Shown here piece after piece: positions 1 through 9,007 of a DNA stretch of 64,000 nt. The notes beneath the pieces are model-generated. The model did no database searches. It saw nothing but the letters and a program-made list of their open reading frames with translations, and was not told where the DNA came from. The stretch comes from Neorhizobium galegae (GTDB lineage: Bacteria; Pseudomonadota; Alphaproteobacteria; Rhizobiales; Rhizobiaceae). Where the stretch lies: contig NZ_CP090095.1 of the NCBI RefSeq assembly GCF_021391675.1, positions 4,253,001 through 4,317,000 of the forward strand. The letters are read 5' to 3'. A program made the position numbers and the translations under genes. Within the stretch, counting starts at the first letter, position 1; each line of letters starts with the position of its first letter.

Positions 1-1
1 G

Positions 2-1219
2 ACAGACAAGGAGCCGGTCACGATCGACCTTACGGCCGAGCAATCGGATGTGGTCGCCGAGCCTGTCCGCAGCAACGACACCGATGATGCGGTGAGCGCG
101 ACCGAGCCCGCCGAAGACGTTTCCGCAAGCGCCGAAGAACCGGTCAAGGCCGAGCCCACGGACGAACCGGCATCCAGCCCTTCGGCCGCAGACGAGCCGC
201 GTTATGACGACCCCTGGTCTGCCGCCGCCCAGAGCGACCGGCAGCCCGCGACCGTGGCGTCCGAACCGGAGCCTGCTCCTGCTACCCCTCAGCGCCCGAG
301 CCCCGCCACGTCGACACTGATCGCCGCCGGCATTTTCGGCGGCCTCGTCGCGCTGCTGCTGGCCGGCAGCATGCAATATGCCGGTTACCTCCCTGCCGCC
401 AGGCCCGCCCCTGCGGCGCCCAATACGGCCGGCCTCTCCTCCGAGATCGCCGAACTGCGCCAGGAAATTACCGCGCTGAGAAACCGGCCTGCTGCCGCAG
501 CAGCCCCCGATGCCGCGCTCGCCAATCGCGTCGCGGCCCTCGAAGGCTCGGCCCGGACGCCGAACGGCGCCAGCGAACAGGCGCTTGCCGCACTGAAGGC
601 CGATCTCGACCGGCTCCGCGCGACCGTCCAGTCGGCCGCAGGCGCCGATTCCAGTCTCGCCCAGCGCCTGGACCAGGCCGAGGCCAAGCTGAACGATCGC
701 GGCCCGGAACAGCAGGTCGCCCGTGCCGTCGCCGCAGCAGCCCTCAAGGCCGGCATCGATCGCGGCGGCCCGTTCGAGACCGAGCTGCAGACCTTCATGT
801 CCGTCGCCGGCGATGATCCGGCTGTCGCCGACCTGCAGAAATTCGCCTCCGCCGGCGTGCCCGCCCGCGCCGAACTGCAGCGCGACTTCCCCCGCATTGC
901 CGATGCCATGCTGGAAGCAACCGCCCAGCGGGATCCGAACGAGGGCATTGCCGGCCGGCTGCTGTCCTCCGCCATGTCGGTCGTCAAGGTCCGCCGCGTC
1001 GGCGATGTCCAGGGCGAAACGCCGGATGCGGTCGTCGCCCGCATGGAAAATGCGCTGCGCAACGGCGATCTCCAGGCCTCCGCCCGTGAGTGGGATGCGC
1101 TGCCGGAACCGGCAAAGGCGGTTTCGCGCGATTTCAAGCAGAAGCTCGATGCCCGCATTCAGGTGGAAAATCTCGTGGGCGGAACGCTGACGCGCGCCGT
1201 CGCCGGCACCCAAGGCTGA
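2..1219 (+). CDS. Mitofilin-like membrane protein (COG4223 type), 5' end outside the window
   Basis: The reading frame is open from the first bases of the window to a TGA at 1217-1219, so only the C-terminal part is seen. The visible protein begins with a long acidic, Pro/Ala/Glu-rich region. One transmembrane helix follows at about residues 104-131 (core IFGGLVALLLAG), then a predicted coiled coil rich in Ala, Leu and Arg, then a folded C-terminal region. This layout fits the alphaproteobacterial mitofilin (Mic60-like) relatives that sit between hemD and hemY. It lies 15 bp upstream of hemY and is probably co-transcribed. A role in inner-membrane organisation is inferred from the family and is not shown by the sequence. 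Confidence 0.75.
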   Translation, partial: TDKEPVTIDLTAEQSDVVAEPVRSNDTDDAVSATEPAEDVSASAEEPVKAEPTDEPASSPSAADEPRYDDPWSAAAQSDRQPATVASEPEPAPATPQRPSPATSTLIAAGIFGGLVALLLAGSMQYAGYLPAARPAPAAPNTAGLSSEIAELRQEITALRNRPAAAAAPDAALANRVAALEGSARTPNGASEQALAALKADLDRLRATVQSAAGADSSLAQRLDQAEAKLNDRGPEQQVARAVAAAALKAGIDRGGPFETELQTFMSVAGDDPAVADLQKFASAGVPARAELQRDFPRIADAMLEATAQRDPNEGIAGRLLSSAMSVVKVRRVGDVQGETPDAVVARMENALRNGDLQASAREWDALPEPAKAVSRDFKQKLDARIQVENLVGGTLTRAVAGTQG

Positions 1220-1234
1220 GGACGGAAGAACCGA

Positions 1235-2854
1235 ATGGTCAGACTTTTCATTTTTCTCGTTGTGGTGCTGGCTCTCGGCTGGGGTTTCTCCTGGCTTGCG
1301 GATCGCCCCGGCCTGATTTCCATCACCTGGCAGGACCGCCTGATCGAAACCAGCCTGATGGTGGCCGCCACCGCCATGGTCGCGCTGATCGGCTTTGCGA
1401 TGCTCCTCTGGTGGATCGTCGGGGTGATCTGGACCTCGCCCTATTCCGTCCGCCGCTATTTTCGCGCCCGCAAGCGGGACCGTGGGTACCAGGCGCTGTC
1501 GACCGGTCTGATCGCCGCCGGCGCCGGCAATGCGCTGCTCGCCCGCAAGATGAGCCTTCGCACCCGTGGCCTAATCAGCGCCGATCAGGAGCCTCTGATC
1601 CACCTCCTTGAAGCCCAGGCAGCCCTGATCGAAGGCAAGCACGACGAAGCGCGCAAGAAGTTCGAGCAGATGGCCGAGGATCCGGAAACCCGCGAACTTG
1701 GCCTGCGCGGCCTCTACATGGAAGCCCGCCGGCTCGGCGCCAACGAGGCCGCCCGTCAATATGCCGAAAAGGCGGTCGAGCACGCGCCCTACCTGCCCTG
1801 GGCCGCCCAGGCGACGCTCGAATCCCGCAGCCAGGCCGGCCGCTGGGACGACGCAATCCGCCTGCTCGACCAGCAGCGCATGGCCAATATCCTCGAAAAG
1901 CCGCAGGCCGAACGCTGGAAGGCCGTGCTCTTGACCGCCAAGGCCAACGACCGGCTGGAAGGCGATCCGAAGGGCGCTCGCGACGATGCCATGGCGGCCT
2001 TGAAGCTCGCTAAGGATCTCGTGCCCGCCGCCGTCATCGCCGCCAAGGCCTGGCTGCGCGAGGACAATGTCCGCAAGGCCGCATCCACCCTCGAAGGTGT
2101 CTGGAAGCTTGGGCCGCATCCGGAAATCGCCGGCGCCTATATCCGCGCCCGCAGCGGCGACAGCACCGTGGACAGGCTGAAACGCGCCGAAAAGCTTGAG
2201 GCGATGCGCCCCAACAATGTCGAATCGCTGCTGGCCGTCGCCCAGGCCGCACTCGATGCCCAGCAGTTCAAGAAGGCACGTGCCAAGGCGGAAGCCGCCG
2301 CCCGCATGCAGCCGCGCGAGGCCGTCTACCTGCTGCTCGCCGATATCGAGGAGGCCGAAACCAGCGACCAGGGCCGCGTTCGCCACTGGATGGCGCAGGC
2401 CCTGCGGGCACCCCGCGATCCCGCCTGGGTCGCCGATGGTTTCGTCTCGGAAAAGTGGCTGCCGCTTTCCCCGGTCTCCGGCCGGCTCGACGCCTTCGAA
2501 TGGAAGGCGCCGTTCGACCAGCTGGAAGGTCCGGTCGAGGAAGGTTCGCTCGCGGCCGATACCGCGATCGCCAGCCTGCCACCTGTCAGCGCAGTAAAGG
2601 CCGAGTCGCGCGCCGAGGAGGCACCGAGGCCGATCCTCGTCCCGGTCAAGCCCGTACCGCAGGAGGTTAAGCCGCCTCAGAAGGAGTTAGCTGTTGCAGC
2701 AAAAACACCAGCGCCGGCGAATGTGACCCCGAAGGACGGAAACCCCCCTGAAAATGAAGGGGAGCCCGTTCCCTTTTTCGGCCGCCCACCGGATGATCCG
2801 GGTGTGAAAGATCCCGACGCCGCGCAGCCCGCAACCAGGCTCCGGCTGTTCTAG
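1235..2854 (+). CDS. hemY: HemY-type TPR membrane protein
   Basis: The 539-residue protein has two N-terminal membrane helices (about residues 3-21 and 38-66) followed by a long alpha-helical TPR-like region to about residue 400, and a Pro/Glu/Lys-rich low-complexity tail. This is the COG3898 HemY architecture: a membrane-anchored TPR protein linked to haem biosynthesis genes in proteobacteria, not the HemY protoporphyrinogen oxidase of Gram-positive bacteria. Its precise biochemical role is unknown. The ATG lies 15 bp after the stop of the mitofilin-like gene, and GGAAG precedes it, so the two genes look like one operon. Confidence 0.85.
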   Translation: MVRLFIFLVVVLALGWGFSWLADRPGLISITWQDRLIETSLMVAATAMVALIGFAMLLWWIVGVIWTSPYSVRRYFRARKRDRGYQALSTGLIAAGAGNALLARKMSLRTRGLISADQEPLIHLLEAQAALIEGKHDEARKKFEQMAEDPETRELGLRGLYMEARRLGANEAARQYAEKAVEHAPYLPWAAQATLESRSQAGRWDDAIRLLDQQRMANILEKPQAERWKAVLLTAKANDRLEGDPKGARDDAMAALKLAKDLVPAAVIAAKAWLREDNVRKAASTLEGVWKLGPHPEIAGAYIRARSGDSTVDRLKRAEKLEAMRPNNVESLLAVAQAALDAQQFKKARAKAEAAARMQPREAVYLLLADIEEAETSDQGRVRHWMAQALRAPRDPAWVADGFVSEKWLPLSPVSGRLDAFEWKAPFDQLEGPVEEGSLAADTAIASLPPVSAVKAESRAEEAPRPILVPVKPVPQEVKPPQKELAVAAKTPAPANVTPKDGNPPENEGEPVPFFGRPPDDPGVKDPDAAQPATRLRLF

Positions 2855-2876
2855 AATGGCGAGGGCCTGGAGATAG

Positions 2877-3356
2877 ATGTTAGATCGCATTCAGGCCTTC
2901 CTCCAAACGCTGACCGGATCCCACCACACGCAGGAATTCGCGCCTGATGATCCAAGGGTGGCCTTTGTCGCACTCTGTTTCCAGGTCATGGAAGCGGACG
3001 GCAACATCTCCGATCAGGAACAGCAGAAGTTTCGCGACCTGCTGCGCGAACGCTACGACCTGAGCGAGGATCGCCTGAAGGCTTTGATCGAGGTCGGCCA
3101 TCAGGCCGGCAGCGAGGCGGTTGACTATTACCGCTTCACGTCCGATCTGAGAAAGCATCTCGTCAACGAAGAAGACCGCGTCGAGCTTCTCGGCATCCTC
3201 TGGGATATCGTCTATGCCGACGGTCAGCGCAGCGAGATCGAGGATCACGTGATCTGGAGGATCGCCGATCTTCTGGGCGTCTCGTCGCGCGACAGGGTTC
3301 TGGAGCGCCAGCAGGCCGCCGCGCGTGCAACCGGAGGAGATGAGGGAGGAGACTGA
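2877..3356 (+). CDS. TerB-like (DjlA/TerB) domain protein
   Basis: The 159-residue acidic protein is all-helical, without a signal peptide or membrane segment. The central part holds two repeats of the type F..LCFQVMEADGNIS and LWDIVYADGQRSEIE, the acidic DG-containing helix-loop pattern of the TerB/tellurite-resistance-like domain. Proteins of this size next to hemY are common in rhizobia and are usually annotated as TerB family. No other ter gene is nearby, so a tellurite function cannot be assumed. It follows hemY by 22 bp and is probably the last gene of that operon. Confidence 0.75.
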   Translation: MLDRIQAFLQTLTGSHHTQEFAPDDPRVAFVALCFQVMEADGNISDQEQQKFRDLLRERYDLSEDRLKALIEVGHQAGSEAVDYYRFTSDLRKHLVNEEDRVELLGILWDIVYADGQRSEIEDHVIWRIADLLGVSSRDRVLERQQAAARATGGDEGGD

Positions 3357-3433
3357 CGGTACCCGATGCCGATGCTTCCCTCTTCAGTCACGAAACTTCA
3401 GATATTCGCCATGATGCGCCGTCAGCCGGCGCT

Positions 3434-4693
3434 TCAGGCGGGCTGAACCGATTTCTCTTCCCGGTCCGGCGCATCGAGACTGTCGATCCTGCGCAGCTTC
3501 GGGAAGCTCATGGCCCAGATGATCGCGACGCCCAGCGTGCCGATGCCGCCGATCACCACGGCCGGTACGGCGCCGAAGATCGAGGCCATCGTGCCCGCGC
3601 GGAATTCCCCTAGCTCGTTGGACGCACCGACGAACACCATGTTGACCGCGTTGACCCGGCCGCGCACCTCGTCCGGCGTCCAGAGCGCGATCAGCGTCTC
3701 GCGCACATAGACCGATATCATGTCGGACGCTCCCATCAGCATCAGCGCCGAGATCGACAGCCAGGGCGTCACTGAGAGGCCGAAGATCAGCGTGCCGATG
3801 CCGAACAGCCCGACGCCGATGAACATTGCCAGACCCGCATGGTGGCGGATCGGAGAGAAGGCGAGGTAGATCGCAACGATGATCGCGCCGACGCCGGGTG
3901 CTGCACGCAGCATGCCGAGGCCCCAGGGGCCGAGTTCGAGAATGTCACGCGCAAAGATCGGCATCAGCGCCACCGCGCCCCCAAGCAGGACCGCGAAGAG
4001 GTCGAGCGAGATCGCTCCGAGCACGATCTTTTCCCGCGAGATGAAGTGGAAACCGGCCAGGATCTGGCCCCAGCTCACCTTCTCGACAGCATTTCGCTGC
4101 GGAGGTTTCGGGATCATGAAAACCAGGGCGGCCGCCAGGATGAGAAAGGCGAAAGCGATCGAATAGGCGGCAACCGCGCTGACGCCGTAGAGCAGGCCGC
4201 CGGCCACCGGGCCGACGATCGCCGCAGTCTGCCAGGACGAGGAGTTCCAGGCGACTGCGTTCGGCAGGTCCTGTTCCGGCACTAGGTTCGGCCCGAGCGA
4301 CTGGACCGCCGGCCCCATGAAGGCCCGTTCGATCCCGAACACGATCAGGATACCGAACACCGGCCAGGGCGAAAAGGAATGCGTGACGGTGAGCGCCAGA
4401 AGGGCGCCGGCGCAGAGCGCCCCGACCACCATGCAGATCGCCACGATCGCGCGTCGGTTATAGCGGTCGGCGACCGAACCGGTGACGAGGATCAGGAGCA
4501 GCGACGGTAGGAACTGGAAAAGCCCGATCAGGCCGAGATAGAGCGGATTGCTGGTCTCGTCGTACATCTGCCAGCCGACCGCGACGCTGATGATCTGGAT
4601 CGCAAAAGCCGCGAAAAGTCGGGAAAAGAAGAAGCGAGTATAAGATGAGTGCCGGAAGGCGGCGAAACGATCGCCCGAGGCAGAAATCGACAT
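3434..4693 (-). CDS. MFS transporter (EntS-like)
   Basis: The 419-residue protein has about 12 hydrophobic segments and the major facilitator signature between helices 2 and 3 (GSVADRYNRRAI near residues 72-83). The N-terminus (FAAFRHSSYTRFFFSRLFAAF) and overall pattern resemble the EntS/enterobactin exporter-like MFS_3 subfamily, which covers exporters of siderophores and macrolides as well as many unknowns. The substrate cannot be read from sequence. It is convergent with the TerB-like gene and divergent from yggT. A 111-bp gap before yggT must contain both promoters. Confidence 0.85.
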   Translation of the reverse strand: MSISASGDRFAAFRHSSYTRFFFSRLFAAFAIQIISVAVGWQMYDETSNPLYLGLIGLFQFLPSLLLILVTGSVADRYNRRAIVAICMVVGALCAGALLALTVTHSFSPWPVFGILIVFGIERAFMGPAVQSLGPNLVPEQDLPNAVAWNSSSWQTAAIVGPVAGGLLYGVSAVAAYSIAFAFLILAAALVFMIPKPPQRNAVEKVSWGQILAGFHFISREKIVLGAISLDLFAVLLGGAVALMPIFARDILELGPWGLGMLRAAPGVGAIIVAIYLAFSPIRHHAGLAMFIGVGLFGIGTLIFGLSVTPWLSISALMLMGASDMISVYVRETLIALWTPDEVRGRVNAVNMVFVGASNELGEFRAGTMASIFGAVPAVVIGGIGTLGVAIIWAMSFPKLRRIDSLDAPDREEKSVQPA

Positions 4694-4834
4694 GAGGCAG
4701 CACTTTCAGCGGAACCGGAAGCCGGCAGCGCGCCCGTCGCCCGTTAAACATGAATCGGATGAGGCGCGGGCGCGGCACTTGCCCGTTAGTTCGCCAATGT
4801 CTACATGTCTGTCAACAAAGAAATGGAGACGTTA

Positions 4835-5125
4835 ATGCTCGCCCTGTTTCAGACCATCGATTTGGCCTTGAACCTCTATACCTGGGTGCTGATTGCCAGC
4901 GCCATCTTCTCGTGGCTCTATGCCTTCAACGTCATCAATTCGAGAAACCAGTTCGTCGATGCGATTGGCCGTTTCCTCTTCGCCGTCACCGAACCGGCGC
5001 TGCGTCCCATCCGTCGCATCATGCCGGACCTCGGCGGCATCGATATCTCGCCTGTCATCCTGCTCCTGATCATCTTCTTCATTCGCTCGCTGATGTGGAC
5101 GTCGATCTACCCGCTGGTTGCGTGA
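4835..5125 (+). CDS. yggT: YggT family membrane protein
   Basis: The protein is about 96 residues with two hydrophobic segments ([17 protein letters not shown] and [18 protein letters not shown]) separated by a polar loop containing [20 protein letters not shown], the YggT signature. I chose the ATG at 4835 because GGAG at 4825-4828 sits six bases before it; in-frame ATGs at 4805 and 4823 would give slightly longer products. YggT proteins are small inner-membrane proteins linked to cell-division genes and osmotic stress in various bacteria. The stop overlaps the GTG start of the DUF167 gene (GTGA), a typical yggT-yggU arrangement. Confidence 0.85.
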   Translation: MLALFQTIDLALNLYTWVLIASAIFSWLYAFNVINSRNQFVDAIGRFLFAVTEPALRPIRRIMPDLGGIDISPVILLLIIFFIRSLMWTSIYPLVA

Positions 5126-5436
5126 GCGGCGCCTATAGCAGGCATTCCGACCATCTGCGGCTCGCAATCCGGCTGACCCCGAATTCGGGCCGCAATGCTG
5201 TCGAGGGCATGGAGACCGCCGCCGATGGCGAGGTGTTCCTGAAGGCACGCGTCACCGCCGTGCCGGAGGACGGCAAGGCCAACAAGGCGCTGATCCTGCT
5301 GCTGGCCGATACGTTCCGCCTCCCCAAATCCTCCATTTCGATTCTGTCGGGCGAAACAGCGCGCAAAAAAATCCTCCGGATCGATGGCGACCCGGAGGAT
5401 TTGGAAGAGAAATTCAAAAAGGTGCTGAAGGCCTGA
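5122..5436 (+). CDS. yggU: DUF167 / YggU family protein
   Basis: The protein is 104 residues when started at the GTG at 5122, which overlaps the yggT stop by four bases and implies translational coupling. The body shows the DUF167 pattern: [13 protein letters not shown] near the N-terminus, [18 protein letters not shown] in the middle and a C-terminal [18 protein letters not shown] strand-helix. The reading frame stays open far upstream (to about 4750), but that part overlaps yggT and is not credible. Function of DUF167 proteins is unknown. Confidence 0.85.
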   Translation: MSGAYSRHSDHLRLAIRLTPNSGRNAVEGMETAADGEVFLKARVTAVPEDGKANKALILLLADTFRLPKSSISILSGETARKKILRIDGDPEDLEEKFKKVLKA

Positions 5437-5440
5437 CGGC

Positions 5441-5974
5441 TTACTTGCTTGCCTTGTAGCGCTCGATGGCTTCGACGATCAGCGTCTTTGCCACGTCGAC
5501 ATTCTGCCAGCCGCCGATCTTCACCCACTTGCCGGGCTCCAGATCCTTGTAGTGCTCGAAGAAGTGCTCGATCTGCTTCAGCGTGATCTCGGGCATGTCC
5601 GTGTAGTTCTTGATCTTGTCGTAGCGCTGGGTCAGCTTCGGAACCGGCACGGCGATGATCTTCTCGTCCTTGCCACCATCGTCTTCCATGATCATCACGC
5701 CGATCGGGCGCACGTTGATGACGCAGCCCGGAACCAGCGGACGGGTGTTGCAGATGAGGACGTCGATCGGATCGCCGTCTTCCGAGAGCGTGTGCGGTAC
5801 GAAGCCGTAATTGCCCGGATAGGTCATCGGCGTGTAGAGGAAGCGGTCGACGACGAGAGCGCCGGCTTCCTTGTCCATTTCGTACTTGATCGGCTGGCCG
5901 CCGACCGGCACTTCAACGATGACGTTGACGTCTTCAGGCGGATTCTTGCCAACGGAAATTGCATCGATACGCAT
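5441..5974 (-). CDS. ppa: Inorganic pyrophosphatase
   Basis: The 177-residue length is that of family I soluble pyrophosphatases, which hydrolyse pyrophosphate to phosphate and drive biosynthetic reactions in the cytosol. The diagnostic metal-binding segment [10 protein letters not shown] is at about residues 65-74, with YPGNYGFVP just before it and [14 protein letters not shown] after it. The ATG at 5974 gives the standard MRIDAI start. The gene is convergent with DUF167, with only four bases between stops. Confidence 0.96.
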   Translation of the reverse strand: MRIDAISVGKNPPEDVNVIVEVPVGGQPIKYEMDKEAGALVVDRFLYTPMTYPGNYGFVPHTLSEDGDPIDVLICNTRPLVPGCVINVRPIGVMIMEDDGGKDEKIIAVPVPKLTQRYDKIKNYTDMPEITLKQIEHFFEHYKDLEPGKWVKIGGWQNVDVAKTLIVEAIERYKASK

Positions 5975-6121
5975 TCTGGTCCCCGGTGAGGTTCGACAAA
6001 GTTAAGCGTCGATAGCGGGAATCATGCTGCAAGGCAACAAGGCTTTGACGCCAATGTTGAACCGCAATACGCCCCGCAACATGAGAAAGCGTTCAAATTC
6101 AGGAGGTTGAAGGCTGACCGT

Positions 6122-6628
6122 TCAGGACCAGACGAAACCGATCTTGCGAAGCTGCGTGCCGCCAAAATCCTCCATGCCTTCGGCAAGGTCCACGCCGCCG
6201 TGCCGGCGGAAGAAACGCGCCGCATGCTCGCTGTCCTCCAGGCACCAGACGACGAGACCTTCGCAGCCCAGCGACTTCAGGAGCCGACGGCTTTCGCCGA
6301 ACAGGCGGCGGCCAAGGCCGATGCCCTGAAATTCAGGACGCAGATAGATTTCGTAGACCTCGCCGTCATAAGGCAGGGCACGGGCCCGGTTGAGGCCGAT
6401 CGTGGCGTAACCGGCGACCTGGTCGGCGACATCGAGCACCAGCAGGGTGGCAGGACCGCGGGTCGCCTTGCGCCACCATGCCTCGCCCCGGCGCTCCAGC
6501 ATCTGGGTCAGCGGCTTGTGGGGAATGAGGCCTGCATAGGCCTGGGTCCATGCCTGGCGGTGCGCCTCGGAAATGGCGCGAGCGTCTTGCGGTTCGGCCC
6601 GCCGGACATCGATCGATAACGTTTTCAT
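6122..6628 (-). CDS. GNAT family N-acetyltransferase
   Basis: From the ATG at 6628 the protein is 168 residues and begins with MKTLSIDVRRAEPQDARAIS, a usual GNAT start. The acetyl-CoA-binding motif A is seen as LRPEFQGIGLGRRLFGESRR (Q/R-x-x-G-x-G/A), and a late strand ends with KIGFVWS. The frame remains open for 32 more codons upstream to 6724, but that extension is not GNAT-like. The acceptor substrate is unknown. It lies between ppa and the typA terminator and appears monocistronic. Confidence 0.85.
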   Translation of the reverse strand: MKTLSIDVRRAEPQDARAISEAHRQAWTQAYAGLIPHKPLTQMLERRGEAWWRKATRGPATLLVLDVADQVAGYATIGLNRARALPYDGEVYEIYLRPEFQGIGLGRRLFGESRRLLKSLGCEGLVVWCLEDSEHAARFFRRHGGVDLAEGMEDFGGTQLRKIGFVWS

Positions 6629-6776
6629 AACGTTTACTCTAGGCCCTGATGCTGGCAATCCGCCATTCCACCAATGTGTGTAGAGCGGATTGCCCACAGA
6701 CTTCTCATGTGGACGACGAGGCAACGTTAACGTGTTTTTAACCTTTGCGACAAGGCCGGACGGGTCTCAGGCACAG

Positions 6777-6806
6777 AAAAAACCCGGCATTTCTGCCGGG
6801 TTTTTG
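6777..6806 (-). terminator. Rho-independent terminator after typA
   Basis: The stem AACCCGGCA / TGCCGGGTT (6781-6789 and 6794-6802) has a four-base loop and is flanked by A and T runs on both sides. On the minus strand the hairpin is followed by a U-run, 26 bases past the typA stop. It is symmetrical and could stop transcription in both directions. Confidence 0.85.
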
Positions 6807-6831
6807 AAAGGCTCAGAGCATGCTGTCGAAA

Positions 6832-8655
6832 TCAGGCGATCTTCGCCTTGCCGAAGCGCTTGCGGTCGTTGGCGTCGAGATAGGTCTTGCGCAGCCGGAT
6901 GTTCTTCGGCGTCACTTCCATCAGCTCGTCGTCCTGGATCCAGGACAGCGCGCGGTCGAGCGTCATGCGGATCGGCGGGGTCAGACGAACGGCTTCGTCC
7001 TTGCCGGCAGAACGGATGTTGGTCAGCTGCTTGCCCTTGAGGACATTGACCTCAAGGTCGTTGTCTCTGCTGTGAATGCCGATGATCATGCCCATATAGA
7101 CCTTTTCGCCCGGCTCGATGATCATCGGGCCGCGGTCTTCCAGGTTGAACATCGCGTAGGCAACGGCTTCGCCGGCCTGGTTGGACAGAAGCACGCCGTT
7201 GGTGCGGCCGCCGATCTCGCCCTTGTAGGGCTGATAGTCGTGGAACAGGCGGTTCATGATCGCCGTGCCGCGGGTATCGGTCAGAAGTTCCGACTGGTAG
7301 CCGATCAGGCCGCGGGTCGGCGCGAAGAAGACCAGGCGGACGCGGCTGCCGCCGGACGGACGCAGCTCGGCCATTTCGGCCTTGCGCTCGGACATCTTCT
7401 GCACGACGACGCCGGAATGCTCCTCATCGACGTCGATGACGACTTCCTCGATCGGCTCCATCAGCGTGCCGTCCTCGGACTTGTGCATGACGACGCGCGG
7501 ACGCGACACGGCAAGCTCAAAGCCTTCGCGGCGCATGGTTTCGATCAGGACGGCAAGCTGCAATTCGCCACGGCCGGAAACGTAGAACGAATCCTTGCCC
7601 TCGGCTTCCTCGATCTTCAGCGCGACGTTGCCTTCGGCTTCCTTGAACAGGCGGTCGCGGATGACGCGGCTCGTCACCTTGTCGCCTTCGGTGCCGGCAA
7701 GTGGCGAGTCGTTGACGAGGAAGGACATGGTGACGGTCGGCGGGTCGATCGGCTGTGCGTGCAGCGCCTCGGTGACCGAGGGATCGCAGAACGTGTCGGC
7801 GACCGTGCCCTTGGAGAGGCCGGCGATGGCGACGATATCGCCCGCATGCGCTTCGTCGATCGGCGTACGCTCGATGCCGCGGAAGGCGAGGATCTTGGAG
7901 ATACGGCCGGTTTCGACCGTCTTGCCGTCCTGGGAGAGCACCTTGACGGGCTGGTTCGGCTTGATCGAGCCGGAATGGATACGGCCGGTGATGATGCGGC
8001 CGAGGAAGGGGTTGGCTTCGAGCAGCGTGCCGATCATGCGGAACGCGCCGTCTTCGTCACCGACGCTCGGCTCGGGAACGTGCTTCAGGACCAGGTCGAG
8101 AAGCGGGGCGAGACCCTCATCCTTCGGGCCTTCGGGATTGACGTTCATCCAGCCATCGCGACCGGAACCGTAGAGGATCGGGAAATCGAGCTGTTCGTCG
8201 GTGGCGTCGAGATTGGCGAACAGGTCGAAGACTTCGTTGATGACTTCCTCGTGGCGGCCGTCCGGACGGTCGATCTTGTTGATCGCGACGATCGGGCGAA
8301 GGCCGACCTTCAGCGCCTTGCCGACCACGAACTTGGTCTGCGGCATCGGGCCTTCCGAGGAGTCGACGAGAACGATCGCGCCGTCCACCATCGACAGGAT
8401 GCGCTCGACTTCGCCGCCGAAGTCGGCGTGGCCGGGGGTGTCGACGATGTTGACGCGAACGCCCTTCCACTCGATCGAGGTCGCCTTGGCAAGGATGGTG
8501 ATGCCACGTTCTTTTTCGAGATCGTTGCTGTCCATCATGCGCTCGGTGGTGCGCTGGTTGTCGCGGAACGAGCCGGACTGCTTCAGAAGTTCGTCGACGA
8601 GAGTGGTTTTCCCATGGTCGACGTGTGCGATAATCGCGATATTGCGCATTTTCAT
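6832..8655 (-). CDS. typA: Ribosome-associated GTPase TypA/BipA
   Basis: The 607-residue translational GTPase has the G1 motif AHVDHGKTT at about residues 10-18, then [12 protein letters not shown] (G3) and NKIDRPDG (G4), followed by EF-G-like domains II, III and V and the BipA C-terminal domain. TypA assists 50S subunit assembly and stress growth. I chose the ATG at 8655 (MKMRNIAII); the second ATG at 8649 is equally possible, while the open frame up to 8847 is not BipA-like. A strong terminator follows the stop. A long open frame on the opposite strand is a codon-bias shadow. Confidence 0.96.
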   Translation of the reverse strand: MKMRNIAIIAHVDHGKTTLVDELLKQSGSFRDNQRTTERMMDSNDLEKERGITILAKATSIEWKGVRVNIVDTPGHADFGGEVERILSMVDGAIVLVDSSEGPMPQTKFVVGKALKVGLRPIVAINKIDRPDGRHEEVINEVFDLFANLDATDEQLDFPILYGSGRDGWMNVNPEGPKDEGLAPLLDLVLKHVPEPSVGDEDGAFRMIGTLLEANPFLGRIITGRIHSGSIKPNQPVKVLSQDGKTVETGRISKILAFRGIERTPIDEAHAGDIVAIAGLSKGTVADTFCDPSVTEALHAQPIDPPTVTMSFLVNDSPLAGTEGDKVTSRVIRDRLFKEAEGNVALKIEEAEGKDSFYVSGRGELQLAVLIETMRREGFELAVSRPRVVMHKSEDGTLMEPIEEVVIDVDEEHSGVVVQKMSERKAEMAELRPSGGSRVRLVFFAPTRGLIGYQSELLTDTRGTAIMNRLFHDYQPYKGEIGGRTNGVLLSNQAGEAVAYAMFNLEDRGPMIIEPGEKVYMGMIIGIHSRDNDLEVNVLKGKQLTNIRSAGKDEAVRLTPPIRMTLDRALSWIQDDELMEVTPKNIRLRKTYLDANDRKRFGKAKIA

Positions 8656-8797
8656 GTTTAGAATCTCTGAGCTCTTGGCGCGGCAACGGGAGGCGGCACC
8701 CAATTCGTTTTGCGGCCTCATACCCTGTTTTTCGCATTTGCGAAAGGGGTGAGCGCGATGATGGTTGACGGCTGTTTCGCCACCAGCCCGCTGCGCC

Positions 8798-8947
8798 TCA
8801 AGAGGGTGGCAAGAGGAGCGGCAGGACGGTGGTAGCCACGATTGCAATGAAGGCCATGGCCACGCCGAGCCCGATCGGCCCCTGCGCGACTGCCGCCAGA
8901 TCGATGTTGCGATCTGGCGTTACGGTTTTACGACCGCCGCATGACAA
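8798..8947 (-). CDS. Possible small single-helix membrane protein
   Basis: This is a candidate short gene in the 352-bp gap between typA and the M3 peptidase gene. From a TTG at 8947 it encodes 49 residues: a polar start (SCGGRKTVTPDRNIDLAAVA) followed by one clear hydrophobic helix (IGLGVAMAFIAIVATTVLPL) and a TGA at 8798-8800. An in-frame TGA lies a short way upstream, so there is no longer version. No good ribosome binding site or ATG is seen, so it may be chance. The compact soluble-head-plus-helix layout and its place directly upstream of typA are the reasons to record it. Confidence 0.35.
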   Translation of the reverse strand: MSCGGRKTVTPDRNIDLAAVAQGPIGLGVAMAFIAIVATTVLPLLLPPS

Positions 8948-9007
8948 GCCGATGATTGGCAAATCTTCGGCCCTGTCTCATCCCGGAAGACCGGGATCGC
9001 GACGCGC

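Noticed and set aside
4750-5436. 228-residue version of the DUF167 protein
   Set aside because: The extra N-terminus overlaps yggT in another frame; the GTG at 5122 with a 4-base overlap gives the normal family length.
6820-8661. Long open frame on the plus strand opposite typA
   Set aside because: It is the antisense frame of a highly GC-rich, codon-biased gene; the composition (many Val, Asp, His, Ala) is typical of shadows and there is no domain or ribosome binding site.
8981-8998. Hairpin ATCCCGG-TCTT-CCGGGAT after the M3 peptidase gene as a terminator
   Set aside because: The stem is good but no T run follows on the minus strand, so I did not list it as a terminator.
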